Of a DNA stretch of 64,000 bases, positions 45,948 through 58,497 are shown piece after piece. The position numbers and the translations under genes are program-made. The stretch covers positions 1 to 64,000 of the forward strand of contig JAAVTG010000112.1 of assembly GCA_011947345.1 (NCBI GenBank). Direction: 5' to 3'. The stretch's first letter is position 1, and each line of letters opens with the position of its first letter. This DNA is from Phytophthora quininea (lineage: Eukaryota > Oomycota > Peronosporomycetes > Peronosporales > Peronosporaceae). The notes below the pieces were generated by a model, which was given only the letters and a program-made list of their open reading frames with translations, made no database searches and was not told where the DNA came from.

Positions 45948-48900
45948 ATGCTGCGCGCGCAATGGGCTCGGCGTTTGCTGTCGCGGGGACTGGCGTCGCC
46001 CCCACTCCTCGTGCCGTTCGTCCGTCCGCCGGCAGACGCCCCTTTCCTCTCTGTCTGCAATAGTGGGGCTAGCGTCGCGGCGCTGCTGCTAACTGCGTCC
46101 CCCGATAGTGCACACAGATTGCAGACAACGGCGCAACTGGGAGTTATGGTCCTCAGCGATAGTAGAGACCCTGGCGAGCTAGCGAAAGAGCTGGGCGTTC
46201 TGGCCGGTCTTGAAGGATTGCAGCCTCTACAAGATGAGCTGGCGCAACGCCTCGTGGCAACAATACAGCAGCTACCGGACGACGAGCGCGGCCACAGCAG
46301 ACTGCGTGCGCTCGTAAAGAATGGCGCTGTTTCTCTGCTTGTTCAGCACGCGGCATGGACACAGCAGACAGACCCTCACCGACTACAACGTGCGTGACTG
46401 CTTGACGCAATGTGAAACGCTGCAGACCTGAGTGGAGACTGACGAGTGACGTCCTGGTGGTGTTAGAGTTGGCGCGGAGCTTGACCAAGCTGCTGGGAGC
46501 GGCGGCGGACAGCGGACAAGTGGAGCTGCGGGTGTCACTACTGATGCTGGCGCAGATGCTACAGCGTCTTACGCAAGAGCAGGGCGAGGCGAATGCCAGT
46601 TTCTTGGACTTGCTGCAGCTCAGCCAAGCGCTGACGAAGGTGCAGCAGTTGTCCCACAAGCGCCTGGAAGAGGGGCTGATGCGTCGCGAGCTTTCGTAGT
46701 GCATCGTTCCGAGGTGGAGGATCCAGAGACTCATGAAATTGCACAGAGTTGTGAAGCACTGGTGTCTCTGTGCTCGCCGGAAATGCCCGTGGAGATGCAA
46801 AAATTTGGGCTGTGGGGTTTGAGTGCTCTTCTCCAGGCGGTGAATCGTTACAATTCAGCCGCAGGAAACCGGCTTGAGGCCGTACTAGGACCAGATTTTG
46901 CCGAGATGCTGCTGGAACTCCCACGAAAGAACGACGAGGCAGACTTGCAGCCTCAAGCTGCTGCTGTGATGGATGCATTGCTGCACGTGGCTCGTCAAAA
47001 CCCGGCGATGGTGTCGCAGGACACGTATGAGCTGTGGATGAAGCAGATCCAGTACTGGACAAGCACAGAACCATCAGTACGGACGACCAAACATGCTTGA
47101 GTGGACGAAAGCCTCGCAAGAATCATGGCGAGACTGATGAAGCGAAGAGACGTCGAACGCAGCGTCAACTCCAGTTGCAATTGGCTAGCGCAAGATGTCT
47201 GCGCACACTCACAGTGTCTCCACAAAGCCGACGCTATGTTTGTGAGTCTCCAAAGACCCGAGTAGCTCTATTCGAGTTGGCCCGGCAAACCCACAAGAAG
47301 AAGAAGCAAATGGGAATCGAGGCAGGTGAAGACGTGGCAAGGACTATTGTGAGCATTCAGCGCCATACCTCATGGGCATTTCGAAACATTTGCACGGGGT
47401 TTCAAACTGGGTCTACAGCCCTGAATTGCTTGTTTGATCCGTCCTGGACTGCGTCGCTTTTGCAATCTCGAAGGGATCTACCCATGTCGCGCTTTTTCGC
47501 GGGGTAAGTGATCTCACAGACTTGCCTATCGTAGGCGCTGAAGACTACGAAGCCAGTACGGAGTTTGGGTGGGTGGACATTCTGACGGCTTGGAGCGCCA
47601 GCACAGACCACCAGGTTCGAGAGAATGCTATTGCCAACCTCATTTATCTGACTGAGCAGCAACAAGCATCTGACCCAGAGTCGACCTTCGATGAAGACGA
47701 TACTCGTAGCAAGCAAGAGCACATCCTTCAGGCCTGGCTTACAAATATGCTTCAGCAAATGCGCTTGCTATCGGGTGGGGAATTGTTAGCGGTCAAGGAA
47801 ATGGAGGAGATCGCTCACGTGTCGGCCGAATTGACACCAGGAAACGAACGGGTGCGGTTTAATCCGGCAGTGGTAGATTCGGGTACCTCAGCATTGGCGG
47901 TGCTGGCGGAGCATCATCATGCCGAGCTCGTCCAGCAAGGTGTTGTGCCGCTAGTAGCGCTGTTATCCGAAACCAGTGCTGCTACATCTGCGCAACACAC
48001 TCAATGTGCTCGGGTACTAGCAAACCTAATTGCGACGTATTGCCAGAACATCGATCCAAGAAGTTCGGCTTTAAACACGGATCCTGTCCGATCTGTTGTT
48101 GCAAGCGATCACGTGGATATTGCACGGCTGCTTGAACAAACACCTTCAGGCAAGCGATTTCTTGGTGATATCCATCGCTGGCGCGAATGTCCAGACCCCA
48201 TGCAGCGGTCCCATTACTATCGTGTTGTACAAAATCTACGCGCATACGATGAGGTCGTAGCTGGCGGTCGCTTGATGGAAGACGTGTATTGCGAAGGTGT
48301 TAACCCGATAGTTTCTCAGATTGATGAAGATGCAATGGATCAATCTTTAAATGGCGACAGTGCGGAACCAGTGGTTGACGTTGTGTTCGTACACGGCTTA
48401 CGGGGCCACCCATTTGGAACTTGGCGCACGGACATGAGCAACAAGCTTGAAGGAAACAATGACATTTGGCCAGACGTACTTCTTGCGAAGGATCTGCGGG
48501 ACAACAACGTACCAGCGCGTCTGGTAACGTTGGGTTACGAAGCTGGAATGGTGAGCTGGTCCAGCCCTTGGCCTTCACTTACTTTGCAAGAGCGTGCTCG
48601 GGTCATGCTTTCAGCACTCTACGCTGCTAATATTGGCCGCGATCGCCGCCACCCCGATGCACCGGCACGACCGGTTATCTTCATCACGCACTCCATGGGA
48701 GGTATATTGACCAAAAGATGTTGCTGCTTGAACGTGAACAGCGGAAGCGATTTAATCTCCCAAGCCTGGCTGATAGCACGACTGGCGTGATATTCTTGGC
48801 GGTCCCGCATTTCGGATCGGACTTGGCAAAGGGTGTACGATCTGAGTCTATTCGCAAGTTGATCCAAACGCACCCAGCTATCGAAGACTTGGGAGCAGAC

Positions 48901-49187
48901 CGAGCGGCCGTCTCAAAACGCTGAATGATAGCTTCAAGGAACTAGGTATAGACTGCCTAAGCGTCGGCGAGGAGCGAGCAGCACCGGTAGCGCTTGGTCT
49001 ATCCGCCATCGTCGTAAAGCCCAGCTCCGCAGACCCAGGTGTCGGTCGGTTCTACGTATTACCAGGCTCGGACCACATGACAATTTGCAAAGCGAAAACA
49101 CGTGACGAGCCACTATACCAGGACATTCTGCATTTTGTCATGGATGCAGCAGCTGGCCATTTGCTGTTCGAAGCGGAAGAGTCATAG
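45948..49187 (+). CDS. SERAC1-like protein: ARM-type repeats plus alpha/beta hydrolase
   Basis: SERAC1 family members are mitochondria-associated lipase-like proteins that act on phosphatidylglycerol remodelling. The N-terminus MLRAQWARRLLSRGLASPPL is a likely mitochondrial presequence. A helical ARM-like region fills most of the first ~750 residues (for example LVVLELARSLTKLL, ENAIANLIYLTEQQ, CARVLANLIATYC). The hydrolase domain at the C-terminus has VFVHGLRGHPFGTWR, the nucleophile motif HSMGG (near 48690) and a catalytic His in GSDHMTICK (near 49070). The ORF changes phase near 46690, 47090, 47510, the A run at 48713-48716 and the A run at 48915-48918; most are one-base losses. The first part near 46390 may contain an intron (GTGCGT..TGCAG). 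The start is fixed by the ATG at 45948. Confidence 0.8.
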
Positions 49188-49365
49188 CACGCTTTGCCTC
49201 ACATGTCAATAGAGGGCATGAGAAATGTACAGCGTGTGTCGGAAACTCGAAATCATGTGTTTCATCTTGTGGTCGGAATGAAATTCGTGTAACGCGCGGC
49301 AAAGCCCAGCGACGTTCAGACACGCGCAGTGGGTTTTCCGCATGAGCACACACTAGAAGTCGGCA

Positions 49366-52300
49366 ATGGGATGCACAAGCAGCACCATGCGCCGTCCAGG
49401 GTTCCAAACGGAAAGAGCAAGCCCGGGATCGCCATTATCGTCCTTGTCCTCATCGGACGTACCCGTAATGGCACTCGAATCTCCACCGTCAGCGACGAGA
49501 TACCACGAAATGTCCACGAAGTTTTCTACGCGCCAGGCTGTACAACCCGCTACACATCGGTTGCGCCGACGTCGACGACAGGAGCCACACCTCAATCATC
49601 ATCTTTTGAAAGACTGGAGCCGCTGGCTCGATACCTAGACAAGAATTCCAAGGTCGACGTGCACGATGTCACTTTCGTCATGACCCAACACGCAATCGAC
49701 GACCTGAACGACAATATCAAGAGGTTCTTTACCAAGTACGCGTCGGAGAAGCGAACTCTTTGGCGTCTTGCACAGACTGGTCGAGTGGTACAGCAAGTCG
49801 AGAGGTTCCACAGAGCAATTGATGCCATCACAGCTCGTTGCGGTTTGGCAGTAATTTCACCCGACGGCATAAGTCCTGCGTTGCCTCGATGGCAACCACG
49901 TTGGAGACGTATGCGGGCTGAGAGACTTTCATTTTTCCGGTCATATCTAGAAGACCATGAACGAGATGGCGTCGCAAGTTCTCGGATGCAGAATCCCCAA
50001 GATCAGCTAGAATTGCTCACTCTCCTGAAATATGAGGTGGGTAAATTCGACTCGCTCCTTACGTCGGATGAATTGGGCGTTCTCAATGGCGCCTTTGCGT
50101 ACACTGCAAGGTCTGGTGGAATGAAAATGGACCCTCAGATGAGGATGATGTCCTTGCCGGAGTGGTTTATGGCTCCTTATGAGAGAACAAAGCAGCAACA
50201 AAAGTGGCAACGTGCCGCAGTGACAGTGTACAAAGTGGCGCAGAATAGAGATTGCTTCGCAGTGGCAAGTATGTGGTCACGGTTACAGTTTGCTCATATT
50301 ATGAAGTTGTACGGCGCTTGCCACGTTGGTCCAAGAAAATTCTTTGTAGTGTCTGAGGGCATACCGCTCACCCGATGCTTGAAAGATGAAGGCTTTCCAT
50401 TGTGGCGGTGTTTGCACGAAGCTGCCCTAGCACTGCGCTTTCTTCATGAGCGACAGGTTGGAGTTGAAGCTCTTTCATGCGCTGATCTTCTTTTATTTCG
50501 CAATGGCGATCGCGACGTCATCATGCTAGCCGGATTCAACTTCAGACACATGAAATCTGCTTGGGAATCATCCGGCTTGTTCTCGCCGAAGACACAGAAC
50601 ACGGAGCGAGATTATCCTATACTCCAAGATGATGAAGATGAACAATACTTTGACGACACTAATATGATTAACCGGTTCCATGAAGGTCAAGCAAGAGTTT
50701 CTGTGTCAAAAAGTGGTTGGCAAGCGCCAGAATTTGCTTTGGGTCCTACAGAAGCAAGCGATGTTTTCGCGCTGGGCATGTGTGCAATTGAAGCTTTTTC
50801 TGGCGGGGATGTTTGGAGCTGTGGCAATGTAGTTGACCAGGAAAATGCAAAGTACAGCTTGGCGAGGGGATGCCGCCTAGACCAGCATCTCTACCTGATG
50901 ATCGGCAATGGGCTTTGGTAAAGCGCATGTGTTGCATTAACTGCCACGAGCGACCATCGCTTACTGAAGTGCTCGCTAGCTTTCAAATATTTGCTGAAGA
51001 CGAGCAAAGTGCGAGCGAAGACCTTTCTTCCAGCAGGAGGAGGAGGAAGGTTCTTTATAACTCTGCAGTCAAGACACAGCCTCGTGCAACGACGACTTCC
51101 ATTGCCTGCATCCTCAACGAAATAAAGGCCTGGTGTGACGCAGCTTCGGAGATCTCGGCACTTAACTTTCAACTTTGCGAGCGGATGGAGGATGTGGTAG
51201 CTCGAGTCGAGCCGTTACAGATCGACCACGCGGAGAGCCTAGGTGCAATGGCCTCGCTAGTGATGAGATTCCGAGACTTGCAGCAGAGGCATGCAAACGA
51301 AACCCTTTGTTTCGGATCGCAGCAACTCGGCAGATTCTTGAAACCAACAAGACACTGCACGAAGAACTAGATGTACTGATGGACACCCTCGGACTTGGTC
51401 GGTCAGGCGCGTCAATTCATGTTTGGAGCGAGCAGCATGAATTCTATGGTCAACAGCTCTGGCAGCGAGTGCGACTCTCATTGGGAGCAGACGCGCAAAC
51501 TTTGGCTGTTAAACTGGAAGACGAAGAGGGCTTGTCGCTATTGAAGGCCGTGCTTTACTTCGAACTCAACAAGAGGAGTGCTATCTACTCTGCAAGCGAC
51601 TTGAAGTTGTTGAAGGCAACGCTTGCAAAGTTAAGGAAAGAGTGCAAAAGCCCAGATCCAACTCCGTCGTGGTTTGTTCCACCCTATGAAGTTGTGTTTT
51701 CCGAGCTAGACAGTTTCCGTCGCGGTGACTTTGGCTCGGTCCACTTTGGCAAATGGCTGGGATTGGATGTCGTGGTCAAGAAGATCGTGCCTTCTGGGGA
51801 GATGGGGATGCTACAACGTGAACGGGGCAACTCACATGAGCAATTCGTGGAGGAAATGTCCGTCTGGTCGGAGCTCAAGCATCCGAACGTGCTAAAGCTA
51901 TTTGGAGCATGCCACGTTGGCTCATGCCAGTTCATTCTGAGCGAATTCGCGTCGTTAGGCTCTATCGATAGCTGCGTGGCTTCCAAGGTACGAGAGGAGC
52001 GCGGAAATGCTGCTCGGCGTCTGCTGCACGAAGGAGCTCTTGGTCTACACTATCTGCACCTGAAGGGTGTCGTTCATGCCGATCTCAGGTGCAGCAACAT
52101 TCTTGTAGACGCCCATGGTGTCGTTAAGCTTACCGACTTTGGATTCTGCATGGTCAAAAGCAACAAGCAGCTTGCTGAGAGTCCTATCGGCCGAGATTGC
52201 GTGGATCGATCGAGATGGATGGCACCAGAGTGTCTGGATGGGGGAGAGATCACCTTTGCGTCGAATGTGTACTCGTTTGCTATGTGTGCAATCGAAGTCA

Positions 52301-52499
52301 TTTCCGGCGATCTCCCTTGGGGCGGCGAGGTGTCAGTCGCAATGGTCCGATCCAAAGTGCGTAAGGGAGAGCTTCCCCTCGCCCTGCTCGCTGCTTTTCG
52401 GACTCGGAGTGGAAGCTCATCGAGCAAATGTGTTGTCCTGACCCCAGAGAGCGTATTACCATCGATCAAGTGGTTGGGCTTCTCGCTGGAATGCTCTAA
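49366..52499 (+). CDS. tandem kinase-like protein: pseudokinase plus TKL-type kinase
   Basis: One continuous polypeptide of about 1046 residues is implied, because reading stays open from the end of the first kinase-like domain through a linker into the second. It starts MGCTSST at 49366, a myristoylation/palmitoylation-type N-terminus. Domain 1 (about 50170-50990) keeps GWQAPEF and PPRPASLPDDRQWALV of the C-lobe but lacks a glycine loop, has EALSCADLLL in place of HRDxxxxN and AGFNF in place of DFG, so it should be inactive. Domain 2 (51690-52499) has GDFGSV, VVVKK, HADLRCSNIL, DFGFCM and MAPECL, and ends with DPRERITIDQVVGLL; it looks active, with Ala at the Arg of HRD. Single-base phase changes occur at the T run 49604-49607, the G run 50866-50869, near 51310, and the T run 52394-52397. 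Membrane attachment and autoinhibition by domain 1 are inference. Confidence 0.8.
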
Positions 52500-52612
52500 C
52501 GTTTTATAGTGGTTGAAGTGCGACTAACGAAAAACGACATGGCTCCGTTGGACTCCATTTATTTACAAAAATGACCTACACTCAAAGGCTACATTACCAC
52601 GAGCGACAAGCC

Positions 52613-53572
52613 ATGACATCCTTCTTGCAGGCAGTGCTTCTGCTCTCCTTGCTGAGCGCGACATTGGGGTCCCCCACCGAGTGCGTCATCGAGCGCGGCT
52701 TCGACTTTGTGGGCAACGACCTGTTCCACCTCGTGGCCGTCAATGAGTTCGAGTGTTGCCACTTGTGCCACAAGTTCGCCAAAGTTGGCTGCCGAGCCTT
52801 TTCGTGGTCCAGCCACGAAGGAGGCACTTGCTGGCTCAAGAGAGGACGTGGCACCATCGCAGTGGATCCGACAATCAAGTCGGGCGTCATTGCAACCTTC
52901 CGGTTCGCAGAGACCTGCCAATTGGAACGAGGAGTCGACTACGTGGGGAATGACATTGGCAGTATGCGCGTCAATAGCGCAGAGGACTGCTGCAATGCCT
53001 GCGAGCAGATCCCAGGCTGCAGAGCGTTCACATTTACAGCACACGACAAAGGGACGTGTTGGCTCAAGAGTGCAAAAGGTCGGATGGTCTTGCACTCTGA
53101 CGCTGTGTCTTCCGAGGTCTATGTAGAGGATCCAACCTGCGGAATCGAGGGCGACGTTGAATATCTCGGCAACGACATCGGCAGGGCTCGTGCAACGGAT
53201 GCAGCCGACTGCTGCGCTCTGTGCGAAGCTTTTGGAGGCTGTCGAGCGTTTTCGTGGAGCGACTTTGAAGGAGGAACGTGTTGGTTCAAGAATCGCAAGG
53301 ATGAAGTCATGTGGGAGGCTGGAGTCCGATCAGGACAGGTGCTGCCCAACCCAGCAGCGCCGAGTTGCGCTCTGGAGGTGAACGTTGACTATGTGGGGAA
53401 TGGGATCGGAAACGCGTCCAGCTCGGATGCCTACGGGTGTTGCTCGATTTGCATGAAGACGGTCAGCTGCGGCGCATTCTCGTGGAGCAGTCTTGATGGA
53501 GGCACCTGCAATCTAAAGAGCTCAAAGGGGAGCACACAAGTCTCATCTGAAATTGTGTCAGCTGTAGTATAA
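52613..53572 (+). CDS. secreted protein with four PAN/Apple domains
   Basis: 319 residues, frame intact. Signal peptide MTSFLQAVLLLSLLSATLGS begins at the ATG at 52613; an in-frame upstream Met at 52571 would put 14 polar residues ahead of the hydrophobic core and is less likely. Four repeats of about 80 residues follow, each with the same pattern: V(D/E)Y.GNDIG, a CC..C cluster (DCCNACEQIPGC), CRAF.W..., and GTCWLK. This is the PAN/Apple fold, which in oomycetes is found in cell-wall lectins such as CBEL, where it accompanies a cellulose-binding module. No such module is seen here. A role in carbohydrate or protein binding outside the cell is inference. It faces convergently a membrane LRR gene 39 bp away. 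Confidence 0.88.
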   Translation: MTSFLQAVLLLSLLSATLGSPTECVIERGFDFVGNDLFHLVAVNEFECCHLCHKFAKVGCRAFSWSSHEGGTCWLKRGRGTIAVDPTIKSGVIATFRFAETCQLERGVDYVGNDIGSMRVNSAEDCCNACEQIPGCRAFTFTAHDKGTCWLKSAKGRMVLHSDAVSSEVYVEDPTCGIEGDVEYLGNDIGRARATDAADCCALCEAFGGCRAFSWSDFEGGTCWFKNRKDEVMWEAGVRSGQVLPNPAAPSCALEVNVDYVGNGIGNASSSDAYGCCSICMKTVSCGAFSWSSLDGGTCNLKSSKGSTQVSSEIVSAVV

Positions 53573-53610
53573 ACTCATAAATGTTGAGCCGGCTATCTCG
53601 AGTCGACAAG

Positions 53611-55684
53611 TTAGTATGACGGCAAAATTCCACTGTACTGGTCTTCATACGCGATTGGATACCAGGTTGTATCCTTGTCCTCACAGTCCACGCGTTGTCT
53701 AAGCGTATCCCAATTGCTGCGGGAGGCATCTGATAGAATGGATAATTTCTCGGATAACGGATTCAACGTAAAGCTTAGTTGTTCGCCTGCAAAAATTCGC
53801 TCGAGGTCCGAGCAATACGGCGTGTCAACAAGCGCTATGGAAGGTTGGAGAGGACGAGCAATGATCGGATCAATCCATGGCCAGAAGAACGACAAGTTGG
53901 TGTAGCTCAAATTGACACTAAACAGCAATGAAGAAAACTTGGTCACTTTTTCAGGAAGCTGAGAAATCCGAGTGCTTCCCAAACTTAAATATCCGATCGA
54001 GTTCTGTTCAAAAATTTCTGCAGGTAGCGTTGCTATGGGGTTCATCGAAAGCGACAGATCGTATGGAGCAAGACGCACAAGCGACGTTGGGACTTCCTCT
54101 AGTTCACTTGCTTCAATGTAGATACTTGCATATTGAGGCCACTTCAAATCCAAGTCACCAGGCAAAGACCGCAAGTTCGTTACGCAAAATTCAATGTCGG
54201 CCAGTGTACGCGGGAAATCGTTTGCCTGGAGGCCGAGCGGCAACTCACCATTCGAGAAATTTACACGCACTAGAAACAACGTCATTAGTTTGGGGTGATT
54301 AGTTCCCGTGAGAGCCGAATCGTCATCCCATTCGACGATCGTTGAGTTATACATCTTTATCCCTTTCAGATCGGAGTAGGTCGAAATAACCTCCGGGAGC
54401 TCGAAGGCGGGGCAATGACGAACGACTATGCGCACGACACTTGTAGGATCAAACCCATTCCATTGAAGCAGCACCTCTCTTTTCGCTCCAACGAGTTGAT
54501 CAGCGTAGCAGTCCAACACCAGCAAGGAACAGGAAGACTGCAGACTAGCCCACGGCTTGATTTGCATCCAACATTGTGGAAGTTGAGGCATGGACTCAGC
54601 ATACAAGTGCAACGTTAAAATCACAAGCCCCCAGACGAAGAACAGCACCTGGGATACCTTGGACAAAAATCTCTTCCTCGGCTGTCGCTTTAAAAGATTG
54701 ACATTAGGCCCCTTAGGATTGTTCCCAGAGCCGCCGCTCGCTAGGAATGGTGCTATCATGGTTGCTCTCTTTCCTGATTGCTTTCTCTTCGACCGTTTAG
54801 CTCGCATAGCCATTTTGATGTTGTCCAAATTTCCAAGCACTCCAATCGCAAACGCTATCCGTGTCATTAGGTCTGGCCACGACGTTACCAGCACCATATT
54901 AAACTCACTGGTGGCATTGACCACCCACACATCTTCGTACCATTTGTGCAATGGGAATTCACTAATCTCAAAGTCAAAATCGCCAATATACAGCGTCACA
55001 AGCACTGTCGATATCCCCATCGAAGTCGCCATGGACAACACACAATCGCTAATGAGAGACCACACCCGTCGCTTGGTTGCATTCGAGTGGAAAGCAGAGT
55101 GAACAAACGCCACAATCCAGCAGTTGGCGACAAGCAGGCCAACATACCAGCGGTTCATTTGAGCCCGCGGGAGCAGCAAACTCATCCGATAAGCCTGGTA
55201 CGTTTGAAGTGAAGTCTCCGTGATTTCTCGAAAAACAAAATAGCATCAAAGTACGGTCCGTCCACACCTAGGAGTCCGTCACGAGTGAAAAAGCCTTGTA
55301 CACTGAGTTAGTAAACCTTTTGGGTGGACCATTCTTTTTCGACACGTCAGTCGGTCGGAAATGAACTTTGGCATCTCCACCACGTTATACACGGCAAACA
55401 CCAGTTGTTTCTTCCTGTACGACCAGGCGATCATCCACGTACATGCTGTGAATCACTGCGATGCACCCCATGAAAACGGCAACAATTCGGTCGTACTTCG
55501 TGCCAATGCCAATATTGTACATGGTGAGCCAGGCGTCCAAGCGCGTCCCAGGTAATTTCCAATAACACCACGCTGCAATGGAGTAGTATGTGAACCCTGC
55601 AAGATGAAGCGAGACGAAACATATCCAGCACAACCGGAGTACCAGAGGAGAAAACCTTTGCTCGAGGACATTCGAGCGCGCCAT
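53611..55684 (-). CDS. polytopic membrane protein with LRR C-terminus (paralogue A)
   Basis: An oomycete-type membrane protein. From the ATG at 55684 (MARSNVLEQ), hydrophobic segments include LVLRLCWICFVSLHLAGF and VAVFMGCIAVIHS, then after phase breaks GLLGVDGPYF, RMSLLLPRAQMNRWYVGLL and a series of further membrane spans, then a cytosolic basic stretch (RAKRSKRKQSGKR). After one more span (VLFFVWGLVILTLHLYA) comes a conserved Cys block, LPQCWMQIKPW..CSLLVLDCY, and leucine-rich repeats such as LRSLPGDLDLKWP, LEEVPTSLVRL and LSFFWPWIDPII. The ORF changes phase near the T runs at 55288-55292 and 55231-55235 (minus-strand T). The long, unbroken ORF 55185-53611 is the bulk of the protein. No kinase domain is attached. 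Confidence 0.75.
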
Positions 55685-55842
55685 ACCACGCTGAACTCGT
55701 AACCTCAAAGTCCAATTATACCAGTTGCATCTTCACCACATTTAGAGTCTGGATCCTCGACACTCTTTAGCCCATAACAAGAACCCCATGAAGACAGTTT
55801 TCGTGTCCGCGATTTGAACTTATATTTGGCTCAAAGAAAAGC

Positions 55843-57934
55843 TTAAAGCTTTTGAAAGGTGTCTTCGAATGCCAGCGCATATCGATAGAGGGAAGATGGC
55901 TGGCAGTTCACTGCATCTACCAAGAAGACCCTGTTTGAAGCCGTCGCATCCATGAGTTTCGACATTGAAGCTGGATCTATCGTCGAAAACGCGGTCCGAT
56001 TGCCACCAAGAATCTCTTCACGCTCGATGCAGTACGGGGTTCCTCCTGCAGCAAGTGGCGGTAGATTCGGCGATGCTATTCGCTGGACCCACGGGTCAAT
56101 CCACGCTGGGAACGAGGAGATATTCGTGCCGCCCAAATTCATGCCGATAAGAGGGTTGGTGAACACTGACACATCTTCTGGCAAGGCAGAAAGCTTGGTC
56201 CCCGCCAAGTCCAAGTACCACATCGCCTCTAGTTGGAAAAGTTCCTTCGGAACACTCTCAATGGGGGCGTTCGGCATAATCAGTATGGACGGGCTGATCT
56301 TCCACACAGTGTCGGGGAACGTCGTGAACTGGGTCGTGTCCAAATGGATCGACGAGTATCGAGGCCATTTCGTGTGCAGATCATCCGGAAGCACCCGCAA
56401 ATTCGATACGACAAAGCCAATGATAAATAGCGACGGAGGAAAATTGGGTGATAGCATACCCGGAGGTAGTTCTCCGTTAGTGAAGTTGACGCGCACGAAC
56501 GTTGTCACTTGCATCTTTGAATGATGCGTCCGGTCAAACGCAGCGTCCTCCTTCCACTCGGTAATGGTTGTGTTGTAGACTTTCAAAATCGTCATCGAGT
56601 GGAACGAATTTAACATCGCCGGTACCTCGAAGTTCGGGCAATTCCTCACCAGCAGCGAATTCACCGAGTTTGCGTCCAGTAGCGTCCACTGCGCGATGAC
56701 ACGTTTTTTTCGCCATTGTGACCATCAGTAAGACAATTCGTGAGCACTAACGAGCAGGCGGGTTTGGCTACACCCCAGGGACGGACTTGTACCAAACATT
56801 GCGGCAGCTTTGGATTCGACTGGGCGTGTATGTGAAGAATTAACACAGCAGCACCCCAGCAAAAAATATTGCGCGCACAAGCTTTGATGAAGATAATCTG
56901 CGTCATCACAGCCACGTAGTCCGTTTGGTGTTCCGTTCTCGTGATACTCTTCTCATGTGGCGCGATCGACGCTCCTCTTGGCTGCATTGTCGTGGATTGA
57001 TACGCCTTGTTGGTGGCCGTGGCCATCAGCCCTTCCATCGTGCTCATATTGCTGAGCATACTAATCGCAAACACCATGCGCGTCGTTAAATCCCCCATGA
57101 TTGGACCAAAATCAGATTGAACTCGCTCATCGTGTTTGCCAGCCACACGTCCTGGAACCAGTGCAACATGTTGAAGTCGCCTGTCTTGAAGTCAAATTGA
57201 TGCGCGTACGCGATGACCAGAAGGATTGGAATACCCACGGACGTGACTAGATCGAGCAGGCAATCCGACAGGAGAGCCACCAGACGCATCTTGGTTCTAT
57301 TTTTCCGAAATATGTGATGAACGAATGCAGTCGACCAGCAATTTAGTGTAAGCAGAACTGTGTAGAAACGATTAAGCCAAACTCGAGGAATCTTCAAGCT
57401 GATGCGGTAGCCCTGACTAGTTTGCAGCGCGGTCTCGATAATTTCTCGAACCAGCAGCAGAGCGTCGTAGTATGGACCCTCCACTCCAAAGAATCCGGTC
57501 CGCGTGAACACAGTGCGATAGATCATGCAAACAAATCGACTGATCCCTTTACGCGGCTTTTGCCTGAGCGTTCGACTGGTGGTGTTTGATAGTTCTTGGA
57601 CTTGGCTCTCGCCACGGAAGATCAGTCTTTTGTGTCGGATCGATCCCATTACCATCCTCAAAGCGCACAAACCGTGCAAGGCAGCAATAACTCCATGGGC
57701 ACCGGCAATTGCCCGGTAATGCTTGGAGCTCATGCCGATGTGGTAAAAGTCCAAAAACGTCGTCACCACCATGCCGGGCAGGTTCCAGTACGCAAACACG
57801 ATCAAGCCGAAGAACGCTCCTCCCACGAGGTGAAGTGTCAGCAGAACCGTCCACCACAACCGAACGGCGGTAGGCGTGAAGGGCGCTTCCTCATCGTGAC
57901 CTGAACACCTGTGGCCGTCCCGTGGTCCCAGCAT
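55843..57934 (-). CDS. polytopic membrane protein with LRR C-terminus (paralogue B)
   Basis: Same architecture as the gene at 53611-55684, about 700 codons. It starts MLGPRDGHRC at 57934 and reads openly to 57086, containing RLWWTVLLTLHLVGGAFFGL, GVEGPYYDALLLVREIIETALQTS and FYTVLLTLNCWSTAFVHHIF. After a phase change near 57110 it continues (GDLTTRMVFAISML) to the Cys block LPQCLVQVRPW..CSLVLTNCL, with a second phase change near 56670, and ends in LRR-like repeats with FPAWIDPWVQ and a C-terminal Cys-containing NCQPSSLYRYALAFEDTF. The homologous tail in paralogue A reads VDCEDKDTTWYPIAYEDQY. A and B lie head to tail on the same strand, which suggests tandem duplication. Confidence 0.75.
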
Positions 57935-58439
57935 ACTTGATCTCTTTTCTGCAATTACTACCGCGCAGCCGACGCATTAGGTGGTGATCCCATTATAGCC
58001 ACCGACCAGAACGTGAATATCAACCTATTCATGTATCAAGCGTGACTCATCTGTAATGTGATTTGCCAAGGAGAATCTCCAACAACCGCATGCAGACTAC
58101 CAAGCAAGAAGTCTCAATAGAATGGCAATGAGTAACCTCACTCGTAATTCCGTGATGAAGGAACTGGGGCCAGATTGGTGCCGGTGTTGACAAGTCAAAT
58201 GCTGCTGCTTTCCTGTCCAGACGTCATCAAAACTCGATGCAGGAAGCGGGTGCACTCTGAATTTTCTGTTTGTGCGCACGGACAGAAAAATCTCAACATC
58301 TTGTCCGAAATCCGTTGCAGATGCCATTCGTTCTTAGCCATAGGCGAAGAGCAAGCTGAACCCATTCAGCTGGTTGAAGTGTCCGGTCATCTTGTGAGCA
58401 CTCCATGCCCTTTCCACCGATTTCGTCTTCATGACCTCG
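57935..58439. other. shared upstream region of paralogue B and the GMC-PAN gene
   Basis: No ORF of note on either strand apart from shadows. As a 560-bp divergent intergenic region it should hold both promoters. Confidence 0.5.
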
Positions 58440-58455
58440 ATCATTTCCACTTCTT
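58440..58455 (+). promoter_or_regulatory. candidate oomycete initiator ahead of the GMC-PAN gene
   Basis: ATCATTTCCACTTC matches the TCATTYYNCAWTTT type core initiator with one or two changes. It lies 43-58 nt upstream of the ATG at 58498. Confidence 0.4.
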
Positions 58456-58497
58456 CTGTCCCAAGCAAACTCCACCGATTGCCAGCAGTACGACCGC

